From: Pseudoips prasinana
Taxonomy: Eukaryota > Arthropoda > Insecta > Lepidoptera > Nolidae
Assembly (NCBI GenBank): GCA_951640165.1
Contig: OX621260.1
Span: forward strand, 13,596,001 to 13,660,000
DNA: 64,000 nucleotides
Reading direction: 5' to 3'
In this document: one piece after another, positions 23,701 to 35,700 of the stretch
How the letters are laid out: each line of letters starts with the position of its first letter
Numbering within the stretch: the first letter of the stretch is position 1
Position numbers and translations under genes: made by a program
Notes under the pieces: model-generated
Told to the model about the DNA's origin: nothing
Database searches by the model: none
What the model saw: the letters and a program-made list of their open reading frames with translations, nothing else

Positions 23701-26700
23701 TTTAAGCTACCCCAGTCTGTCAAAATTCCCGAAATAAAAGTGTACCTTATGCTTTTGTGATACAGTTGAAAATCTATAAAAGAGATTTGACAGATTGTGG
23801 TAGCTGGATGTGCTGGCGCCTATCCTTATATGTCATATGTTTCAGGCGGGTAGGTGAAGATGGATCGAAGCCTAAACACCTGTATGGATCAACGCATATA
23901 ATAGACACCATATTGGGGAAGCAGTTCAGGATATCGCCAGAAGCATTCTTTCAGGTAGTAAGCTTGTTCTCATAGTACTTTAGGAATATGTGAAATAGTG
24001 GACAGTGGATTTTGTTTATAACGACGTGGCAGGCGCTGCAGAGACGACAACGCTCGAAAGGTGCTACTGTGGGGAAGGCTTATTAAATACTTAAAGAAGA
24101 ATTAAATAATTTTTGACCGGCCTGTTGGCGTGGTTGGCAAATGCTTGGTTTCACGCCGGAGGTCGGGTCCGATTCCCACCTAGGATATATATTTGTGTGC
24201 ATGAACATGTCTGTTTGTCCTGAGTCTAGGTGTAATTATCTATATAAGTATGTATTTATAAAAGAAAGATAGTATATGTTATGTAGTATAATAATATCAG
24301 TTATCTGGTTTCCATAGTACAAGTTCTGTTTAATTTGGGATCAGATGACCGTGTGTAAATAATGTCTTACGCCCGAAATTAATAAACGATCCTAATCCAT
24401 TTTATGCTATCTACGATAGCAATTTCGATCCATTTGTCTATTAAACCGTGCCAATAAAGCATCCACAGATTGAAAAAGCAATCTTTCCGAACGAGCGATC
24501 TTTGGAAGGACGGATCATAGAAAAAGATAGGCCTCTGTACTAAAATGACAGGTAGCACGTGCCAATAACCAATCCATTAATTTTGACATAAGCTTAGATA
24601 GCCAAAACAAACTAAAGTTGCAATCCTAGAAATTCGGTGGATTGACAATTGGTTCTAAAGATAACATTGGTGAAATAGTTCATTATATTCCAAAATAGCT
24701 TTGCATATAAATAATAAGAATTATTTTTTTGTTTACAAATTAACCAATTAAGTTTCATTTTATTATTATATACCCTAGTCGTCTAGTAAAACATTTTAAC
24801 CTAGCTATAAATAAGTCAGTATTGATGACTTATCTTTAATATATTTAAAAAGAAATTTTCATCTTAAATTAAATGGTATAATTGTGTCCTGAGTTACCGA
24901 GTTCTGCATAAAACGGAACGCTGCAGAGGGAAAGGATCGCACCCCAATCTCTGGGCAAAAAATGGATGGATTGATATGTTTTGTTATTGGCACGCAGGTA
25001 AAGATCAAGAAGATAGCGATAGAGCTAATCTAGAGATAGGACTGACTGACAGATTGCGGATCGTTTATTAATTTCGGGCGTTAGGTGCCCCGGTAATTTA
25101 AGAAATCATCCCTGGGTATCCAAAATAAATTCGGCAACGCTGCCTTTGAGCATCGTACCCAGAATGCTGGCCGCATTGTCACGCTGGATGGCAATGCTTA
25201 AACGCTGTCCAAAAAATTGGCCAGCCCTCTGGTCGCATGTAGCGTCTACCAAGCGTCTAGATAATTCGCGGAAAATAATCCGCGCTTTCGGATCCCATGG
25301 CCCAAGCGTCTCCACTCCAAACTGTTCATATAATATCTTTCTTTGTTTTTGAGATTGCCGGCGCACTTTTATATATATTGGAATTACACATATATAACAA
25401 ATCATAGCAACAATAGGAGATCCGACTGATATTGTATCTATGAAATATAAGAAACTTAATATAAGAAGCAACCACAATATAGTACAGATAGAAAAATATA
25501 TTCGAAATCGGCTGATAAGATTTTATATCGGCTGATAAGAATTTAGATTACTTTATAGAGGAGTATCCGAATCACCCCTATGTATGGTCTACGATTTTGC
25601 GTAGTTTTCGAGATAGATTTTTATTCGTAAATTTCACCTAACATCAGTTTTCGTTTATTTCTCGTTCTGTTGAACATTGCTGGTTCAGTTTTTTTGTGAT
25701 AATTAATTAGCATAGTTTAACCTAACACCCTAAAAAGTATGGTTTGTCTAATCATTGCAGAACTGGCTTAGAATTTATTCGAAAGTGTGGGGTGATTCGG
25801 ATACTCCTCATCATAAAGTATCTTAATTTTCCGTTTGAACGTCAACTCCTCAGCCACCCTGTATATATAAGCGTTTAAGTTTTTGGTGGTGTAAGTGGGG
25901 ATACTCTGTCCCGTTTACGCAAAATGTCTTTTCGCATTAGCTTCTATTACTCCACTACAAGTGACGTCATATGTTAGTATAGCGTGTTCTTTATCTATCA
26001 TGATTTTTAAATGCTGATAAATTCGTTAGTTTCCGTTAGTTTGTTAGTTAACGTTTTTACTAAATTAAATTGTAATAACCGTATTTCAATTTAATTTAGT
26101 AAAAAAGTTAGTTCGCATTCCTATTATCTGAGAAACGCGCCTGCCCAAAATAAATGTTATTGTATATCTTTATTCCTTAAGTTAAAATATTAGATAACTA
26201 AAAATCTATATACACTCATCAAAATTGTCTAGGGATCAAGTTCTGTTTTAATCATAAATACTATCCAATTAATTTTCATTTCCTATTTATTATTAAGTTA
26301 ACAATGTATTAGTAAATAATTTATTAGTTAACTATTTTTGATGTGTGTAAAACAGTATTAGGTATTTGTACTTTAATGTTTTTACATGAAACACAGATAA
26401 ACACGGCCGGCGCTGATGTCCTGTACCGGAGTGCTATTGAAATGAGTCAAGTGCAGAAAGATTCCACCGTCATAGACATATGTTGCGGCACAGGCACCAT
26501 AGGATTATGCTTTGCACAGGTAACTCAATGTTTTACACAGGTTAAGTAATGTTATACACAGGTTACACAATGTTTTTCACAGGTTACTCAAAGTAATGCA
26601 CGGGTAACAAAATGATTTGTTGAGGTACCTTAATGTTTTGCACAGGGAATAAATACTATATTTTGCAAAGTTAAAGTAGGGCAAATTTGATAGATCACAT

Positions 26701-29700
26701 TTGCCACTTCATCAAAATTCAACAACGTTACCTTAACCGGCAGGCATAGAAAATTATTTATTTTTCGTAGTAAGAACTGCACATTTGCTTAATTCATTTA
26801 TCTTTATTGTAATAATTACCAAATAAGGTTATTTTACAATTCACTTCACTAGTAACTGACAGATGTGAAATGTGATCTATTAAATTGGCCCTGCTATAAC
26901 TCAACGCTTACTTAATATTAAGACGATCAATTCATTCGATACATGTGTAAGTGACGCCAGTAGGCGTCTGATATGGCTTCACGACTGTAGTTTAATAGCA
27001 ACTACCGAGACCGACAGCTTAACGTGCCCTCGGAACCACGGAGACGCTCAGAAATTACTTCACGTGTGATGGTCACCCATCCACCGCGTGAATAGGTGCT
27101 TTACCTCGCCGAAATCTTAAGCAGGGGTAAGTTTACCTGCCTGAGCCTCGCCGTTCATCGTCATTTCGTTGTGCGCCACTTTAATTGCGGTGATGAGTAA
27201 GAGGGAGGTGCAAGTCACATTAGAGACCCTTTCTAAAGCCGTGTACGTAAGTACTGTTATAACCGTACAATGTAAGCTTTATTGCTGACGAAGGTCTCAG
27301 CCTTGCTAGACGCTCTGTCAGCAATAATGAGTATAAACTGGAAGCATAACGCCGGGCAGTCAGTCTATTCCACAGAGTACTATGTATATATATGAAATAG
27401 AGGTCTCTCTCGCTAGCAAAAATATGCAACATTGTATAACGCCATCTGCATCGGTTTTATGGAACTACTAGCTATCTACCTATAACCATACCTATGATGT
27501 ATGTATACATGTAACCCATACCTTACGATTTTAAGTACTGAGGATAAAATTAAATTATTGATAGTTAACTTGTGTATTTAATTTTCTTACACGAAGCTTA
27601 TGGATTATATTCTTAACTGTGGACACAAAACAAGGAGACACCAAGCTAACAGTCAATAATTCATAATATGATAGGAAATTAAACTATGATTTTCATAATT
27701 TTAAGTACACTTTATTAACTTTTTATTGGTCTTTTACATTTTTTATGATACATTTTTGCTTTTTGCTTATATTTGTCCTCATCGTCGTAGCAGTCCATTT
27801 TTCCGTTTAATATTTTATTAATATCTTTACAATAATTGTGTAAAAAGAACCTGGTCGTCATATTTGTCAAATAATTAATTATTTTATCTTTGTGCTCTGT
27901 GCATTCCAAAAAATTAAAATCTATGAACATTATTAAGTAGGTTTTAACAAGTTCTTTTAAATTATTTTTTTCAAAGCATTCTTTGATAATAGTGTATGTG
28001 ATGTCTTGGACTGCTGAAATGATATTTATTACGCTTTCAGTAGGACTGCAAAGCCATTGACGACCTGCATATTCTCTATATTTAATGTATTCAATGCTGT
28101 CAGTAGAAATTAAATTTAATGCACATGTTTTGCAGCTTTTGAAAACTTTTCTTTTTACATTTTTTATAAAATAGCCACTGACGTACTGTAAAGCACCCAA
28201 TATACGGGGGTCACTTTTGGCATTTATATCCTCAATTGTTATATTGGGTATGTAATCTAATTCGCAAGTTTCGTACGTAGCTTTGCAGTCCTCCGTGACA
28301 ATGAGGGCATATAAATTTTGGCAAAAATCTTTTTCACAATTAGCTCCAGCAGGGGTATGGACACTTGATAAGTTATTTATAAGTAACGTTGTGAATGCAC
28401 CTTCAAATTTATCAGGTGTGGGATTTGTGTTGCGGCATCCATGACTCCTAATGGCACCAAAAAAATTTTCAATTGGGTCTTGGTTAAAGTGCCGCATCCA
28501 CACTGAAGTTGTATTGAATTCACGTTCGAGTTTTTTTAGTAAAACTTCAATCCCATCAAGTGTCCATACCCAGTTATTTAATGTTGGTACATTTTCAGCC
28601 TTTCCCGTTATTGGGTGGACAAATTTCATTGCCTTGAGTTTTGGTTTTGCCTGTGTCCACTCCTTGTGGTGAACAGACTTTGGAGTGACAGGTCCAAGAA
28701 GTGGCTTTGCATGTTTTTCTTTATTTTTATTATAGCTTCCATTTAAAGAGTCAAAAAGGTTATCGAAGAATAAAAGAATATCGGCCGTTTCGCTGCATTC
28801 TTTAGGAAGAATACCCTTATCTGAAATAGAAAAGCAGTTGCAATAATATTATAAATAATTACTAAGAGTATAATGTGAAACAGAGCTTTTTTGTTCTGTT
28901 TTGTCAGTCAGAAGGATTTAATTTTCATATAATTTCGCACATAGGTAGTATTAGAATAAGACAATCATACTATTTATTTGCCAAAGTAAGATGAAATATT
29001 TTTTAAAGAGTCAAGTGTAAATTCGCCGTTTCTGTTAAAGCAAACGTTATCAATACCTTGTCATAAGTATAAGATTGCTGTTTATGAGGTTGTTGAGATT
29101 AATATATCAATGAATTTTGCTGCCCTTTTGTTTACAATTACGTGTGGCTAGCCAATAACAATAATATTTAGATAAAATCCCATTAATTGCATAACCTTTA
29201 AGCATTTTTATAATATAAATCCCATTGAATATAATGCAGTAATGACATTTTGGTTAAATATTTATCCATTATTTATTTAATGTCACATCAATGGGAAATT
29301 TATATAATCTATATCTATATATATACTACTATATAAAGCTAAACAGTTTGTTTGTTTGGATGAACACGCTAATCTCAGGAACTACTGTTCCAATTTGAAA
29401 AATTCTTTCAGTATTAGATATCCCATTAATTGAGGAAGGCTTATAGGCTATAAATATAATTTACCAGCTACTATCAAAAATAATTTGCCAGCATAGAACA
29501 AGATGATTTATAACAACTCCCTATAGTATGAGTAATTAAATATATGCATATTACCTGCGAGGTATCCCATGTTTGTGGCAACAGTCCTGCTAAAAATTTG
29601 ACTGGCAAATTTCACTTTCATTTTGTTTCTTGATATTTTCTCAGGTAGTACATGGTTATCTGTTAGTTTAGGAATCAATCTAACTCCCTTATAACCTGGA

Positions 29701-32700
29701 TTTTCCTTATGTAATAATATAAGGTGTTGCCATTTAGCTGTCTGTTTTATATTATTTACTCCAACATATTGCAGATCTTTATTAAGTAAATTATTGCGAA
29801 TGCATTTTAATAAATGCGGAGGATCATATAGTGGAATCAGTTCTTGATTATTTATTAGAATGACATTATTCTTAGGCTCTAGTCCTGTTCTTAAATAAGT
29901 ACCCCGTGTTTCTTGCAGCAGTAGCTTAATGGCATGCCTGTTATTTGCGCCTTGGTCACACACTGTAGCGACAACAATGAGGCCTGCCCTCTGTAACTCG
30001 AAAAAATTTCTTTTATTTGTTTAGCAATTTCCTGACCACTTGTAGCAGCTGAAGAAAAAGTATATGCGACTGGTTGTTTATAACTTTTTACAACGCCCCT
30101 TATCATAAAAACTTGCGCATGATCAGCAAAATCTGGCTTAGTTTTTTGACCATCTGCAACAAATCCAAATGCCATGTCTTTCCTTTCATTATAGAATATG
30201 TTTGCTTTTAGAGACATTTCATCGAACAGCAAAATGCACAGCCTCTCTTCTGATTTCATATATTCTGTTATATTTTTCAATTGCATAAAAATTTTGTTGT
30301 TGATGCCCGGTTTCAAGTTAGCTTGACTTATTAGTTTAGCCAAAGTTTGGGGTGCTGGTAAGATAAGCAGTTTCCTTAGGAACCTATAGCCTTTTGGTGC
30401 TCGTTTCATAATGGACAAGGCCAAGATTTTCTCCTGTAAAGTAAATCGTCGGCCTTTACTTTTTTTTGTAACTTCTCTAAACTGCATCATAGTTAAAATT
30501 TTGGCAGTGCTAGGAAGTTTTTCAATCGTCGCCAAAAGTGCTGGATTTGTTGCAATATTCTTGGCTGCCTTTAGACTGGCAGATTGCTTTGCGACCATCT
30601 TACGACATTTGCTTATTTTAATTCGTGCTTGAATAAGCTTTTTTCGCAATTTCTGTTCTTCAGCAGTTACTCTCACTTGTTTTCTAATATTCTTAGCAAC
30701 ACAAGTGGCACGTGGAATTGAGTGGTCCTCTGAAAAATAATATAAAATATCAATGTCTAATAATTGCCAATATGAAGAACATATTCTCTATTTGTATATT
30801 TTATATTTATAACTGATACTACATTCAAATAGAATGAGAGAAACAAAGGGTGCAAGAGCACGTAGGCATAACAATAAAATCATCCTCAATAGGAATTGTG
30901 GATTGATCATTCATAAGCATTTAGAGACCTAATTCTTAGCATTCCATGGATTCACCATGCGGAAACCGGCTCCATGGCATGGTAGAGGAGGGAATACTCA
31001 ACAGAGAATCATTTGCACTACTTAGGATTGAATATAATAATTATAATAATATATAGGGACAATGTCACACAGATCATCCTAGCCCCAAACTAAGCAAAGC
31101 TTGTACTATGGGTACCAGGCGACGATATACATACTTATATAGATAGATAAATACTTAAATACATAGAAAACATCCATGACTCAGAAACAAATATTCATGC
31201 TCATCACACAAATATTTGCACTTTTTTACCAGGATTCAAACCCAGAACCACCAGCTTCGGAGGCAGGAGCACTACCAACTAGGCTACGGTGACCGTCATT
31301 GAATAAGGCTTTTGTGTGGATTTCTTAACTGAACCCTCCTTAACAAGTCTATGTGTCTTATATTTGTTGTCAATCCTTTGTTTGCTCTAGTAACTGAGAG
31401 ACTCACAGCTTTAGTTATGATTTCTAATACCCGGTTGTGGCGTCATGAGTAGAAGAAACATTTCAATTTTATTGGTATAAATATCTCAAAATTATTTAAA
31501 TTGCTATACCTCTTGCGAACGCTGAGGTTGATGGTGCATCTAAGGAGACATTTTGTATTTGCCTTAGAGGCCGTCTTTCACCAAAGGTAAATCTTGGAAG
31601 AGACATAGATCCTGCAACAAATAAGTATAATTTAGCATCTTAATAAACTTACTCCAAATAATAGTCTACAGAAGCCTAAGGATTATTCCAACTGACTAAC
31701 TGACCTGGTAAATTTAATGTTAGTACTAATGTTGCTCAAGACTGGTGAAATAAAATACTAACTTTATGTAAATCAACTGTGTATGAAACTATCTCAATAG
31801 TTTATCCTTAATAGTTAATTGCAGCACAAAGAAGTGCGTTATTATAAGAATGGCAAACAAAATAAGTGGCGGCTTTTAAAAAAATATTCATATTATTCCA
31901 GCTGGTTTAAAAACTACTCCAAGTTTATGACTATAATATGGGCCCTATTCGAAAGCTACCTCTATATAATTACAAAACAAACTTGTTTATCGGTTCCCAA
32001 TTTCCGAAGTAATCGGTGTACATACGAATTGAGTACCTCCTCAAAATCAAAAATCATTTATTCCGTAAAAAATTTTCATTTTTGTGGAATCATCATTTTT
32101 TTTACCGTACCCTGCAGTGCATGACGTGGCAGCTACTGATAAACACTGCCAGAAAACTCAGTAAGAATCCTTTTTTTAAATAAAATATACTTAAGATTAA
32201 TTAAAATCATGTGTGTTTACTCAGAAAAACTCAATCCAAGCACTTTTGTCACTCAAATAACCAGAAATTTAGAATACATTTAGCATACAATCCATTTAGA
32301 GCAAAAATATACCCCTAATAATTCAAGTGTCTTAAGTTTATGAAATGCGATTTCGAGCCAGAACCTCTGCACATTCTAGGAATGACTACCTTCTAACAAA
32401 TAAAATTAAACATATTTACCTATATTTTCCTCTAAGTTGGCATCATTTTGTGGTTCACCAGCTAAAGTTCTAGTAGGTGGCTCCTGCTGAAGCCCTGAAA
32501 GTTTAGTAGGCATGTTAAAAAACAATGATAAAAAATAGGTAATATTTTTATGGTGCAACATAAGTAATTTTTTATTTTAGCCAGTACTAAAGAATCCCCT
32601 TTATTACAAAGGACTAACAAACATGCAATTTACTGATGCATAAACATACCCAGATTCAGGACTAGTTGTCTTGTATTGTATTAATAAATAGCTGTTTTGA

Positions 32701-35700
32701 ATGTGTGCATATATTTTTGCTATTGTTAAAAAGTCTCAAGGTTCATCCCCAGTAAATTGTGGCATGAATGCAAGGTTATCTCAATAATATCTGACCTGTG
32801 TGGTCTCACCTGCATGGTAACGGCTTATTGCATAGTATCTTAAAGAAGCCCAAATTACTCCTTATAACATCTGCTATGTATCCGTGAAAGTTCAGTCAAA
32901 ATCACTTAAGCTATTTTAGAGATTACCCTTAACAAAGAAATTTTTTTTATGTTTTTATGAGTTTGTGTCTGTTCCGTGATCATTCATATGCATTTAGAGA
33001 GACCTAATTCTTAGCATTCCATGGGTTCACTATGCGGAAACGGCCTCCATGGCATGATAGAGGGAATACTCAACAGAGAATCATTTGCACTACTTAAAAA
33101 AAGATTTGCCCATGGTGATAGGCACAATCACCGGACACTGCACACTAAACAAACACCTCTTCAAGATTGGCGTCACAGACAGCCCCTTGTGCAGAGGATG
33201 CATTGAATCTGAAGAAACACCGGCACACGTACTGCTACACTGCAATAGCGTTGCCAGCCAACGGGCAAAGTTCCTAAACAATCCGAAGACACTGCAGGAA
33301 GTACTCAAGCCAAAGGCCTCTTGGACTTCTGGATGGAACTAAAATGGTTTGAGTAGCCAAATAAGTTCACGCACAATGGCCCAATTAGGAGGCTAAGTGC
33401 GGAAACCAATCGCCCAACTAACTAACTAACTTGCACTACTTAGGATTGAATAAAGCTTTTTTGTGGATTTCTTAACTGAACCCTCCTTAACAAGTCTATG
33501 TGTCTTATATTTGTTGTCAATCCTTTGTTTGCTCTAGTAACTGAGAGACTCACAGCTTTAGTTATGATTTCTAATACCCGGTTGTGGCGTCATGAGTAGA
33601 AGAAACATTTCAATTTTATTGGTATAAATATCTCAAAATTATATAAATTGCTATACCTCTTGCGAACGCTGAGGTTGATGGTGCATCTAAGGAGACATTT
33701 TGTATTTGCCTTAGAGGCCGTCTTTCACCAAAGGTAAATCTTGGAAGAGACAGAGATCCTGCAACAAATAAGTATAATTTAGCATCTTAATAAACTAATT
33801 CCAAATAATAGTCTACAGAAGCCCATAAGGATTATTTCATAACTGACCTGGCAAATTTAATGTTGGCACTGCAATGTTGCTCAATCTATTGTAACGGCAG
33901 CAATATTTTTCTTCAAAATGTGAATGGCATACACTTCTATGTTTATATATGTCCATATTGTCCAATCCAATGATGTCCCCTTTTATTGAGTAAACCCAGT
34001 TATTAAACCGCTCAATATCTTTAGCTGGATTAGGGAACAAATGCAAAGTCTGGTGTGAACCTGAAAATATCATCAAGTCAAAATAAAACTGTCAATCTTT
34101 CACCTATTACAACCAAGATCATACCATGGGTCATTGGGATTACGTGAGTATGAGCCAAATTACAGAAAACACATAGTATAAGTACCTAGTAACTGCTAAT
34201 AATTAGACTTATTGAATGTCTGTGTATAACAAAGTTTTAGTAATACAAGTTCTATGACCTCCATAATTTTTTAAGCCTTTTTAAACTAGCTTAGTGTATG
34301 TGTCAAGAAAGATTCAGATTAGAGCAAAATTAACTTTACTTATTATATTTTCAGCCCCTTTAATAACTGAAACTTCTCATGGTCATAACCGCAGGTAAAA
34401 ATGCGACGAATTTGCTTAGATATAAGTAATTCGTAAATTACCACTTGTCTATTTAATATAACTTGCAATTTCTAGAAAATAAGACACTAACAGTTAAACA
34501 ATGTAGGAATTAACTGTTCAAATTTGAGGTTATATTAAGTATAATATAACCTCAGATATGAACAGTGAATTCCTACATTGTATATCTGTTAGTGTCTTAT
34601 TTTCAAGAAATTGCTAGTTATATTAAATGCATAATAGGTATAATATAACCTCAGTTATGCACAGTGAATTCCTACATTGTATATCTGTTAGTGTGTTACT
34701 TATGTATAGCGGTTATTCTATGAAATTTAGACTTACTTCCTGATTCGATACACCCAGGAACACAACACTTTTTTCTAGACATCGACATAATGTCTTAGGA
34801 GTCCTATCTCTATGTTTTAAAACCAAACTGACGAGTCTCTGTCTCCGTACACAGAACTGAAAACACAAATCGCTACCCGGAGGAGAAACACTCAACTCAA
34901 CGGACTAGTCAGATAATATGTTAACAGAATTCACTATCCCAGAAGCACTAATAATACCACTAATACTTCTACAGCGAAAACCATTGGAATTATTTGGAAT
35001 AAATAAAGCCGGCCGGCTATATAAAAAATTTCCAGACAGACATTTTTGTTTAGTGTTGCAAGGATTATAAATGATTTCCGTACCATTAATATATATAGCT
35101 GTAGTAGAAAAAATAGCAAATCTCTGATAAAAATAAAAATAAATCCCTAAAAATTCATAACACACTTAAATAAGATGAACGTACTATGTAATATGGTCAA
35201 ATACACTAACTGTGTTGGCAACATGTTTATTCAATGAAAGTAAAGTGATAATGAAAACTCCCAAAAGGTATAAATTCGGTGCATCGTCGCAAATTTAACG
35301 CTACTATTTTAAAGAGACTCCATGTCTCTTGTTATAATTTACTCAATAAGTGCCTATCATTTTTGGAGTACTATTTTCTATCTGAGCGCCACCTGAAACA
35401 CTTTTATATAACTAGCATATTAAAATGCTGCTAAATCCAAGAGTTCTAAGCCTTAAGCAGGTTTCGTAGTACTTTTGTTCCACACAATTTTGTACAGTTT
35501 TCAGTTCCTTAGTTGCCGTTCAATTTTTATTAAGTTTGAACAGCCTGGTCTATTCAGAGCTCTCGCGAAGTATGGTTGCCTAAGGGTCCCTTTCTAATGT
35601 AGTGTATTTTGTCTTTATATTAATAAATAATCAAGTGTCTATTAAAAACCTTTTTTTAAAATACCTACTGAAAGGGACCCCATAACAGTACGAACACGAA

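Larger units (their letters stand above)
30904..31740. repeat. Duplicated 560-bp block, copy A
   Basis: Aligns with 32978-33885 once the SINE here and the LINE piece there are removed. It includes a remnant of the end of exon 2 and a full copy of exon 3. Confidence 0.85.
32978..33885. repeat. Duplicated 560-bp block, copy B
   Basis: Contains exon 3 and the end of exon 2 of the THAP gene, plus a LINE insertion at 33097-33430 that copy A lacks. Confidence 0.85.
27711..34782 (-). pseudogene. THAP9/P-element-like transposase gene, one frameshift
   Basis: Minus-strand exons 34782-34737, 34060-33848, 33758-33657, 32494-32420, 31611-31510, 30729-29555 and 28820-27715 join with every intron in phase 1, for about 939 aa. 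Residues 1-86 form a THAP zinc finger (C6, C11, W37, C60-x2-H63, then AVPTLNLP). A coiled, basic region follows, then the P-type RNase-H-like core: D in [10 protein letters not shown] in [22 protein letters not shown], and E in [13 protein letters not shown]. It would bind element ends and move DNA. Length is near THAP9 (about 900). One missing T near 30001-30006 breaks exon 6; all else is open. It lies antisense in TRMT2A intron 8. An AATAAA overlaps the stop. Confidence 0.88.

Noticed and set aside
31819..32124. 101-codon plus-strand frame in THAP gene intron
   Set aside because: No domain; AT-rich composition; lies between good antisense exons.
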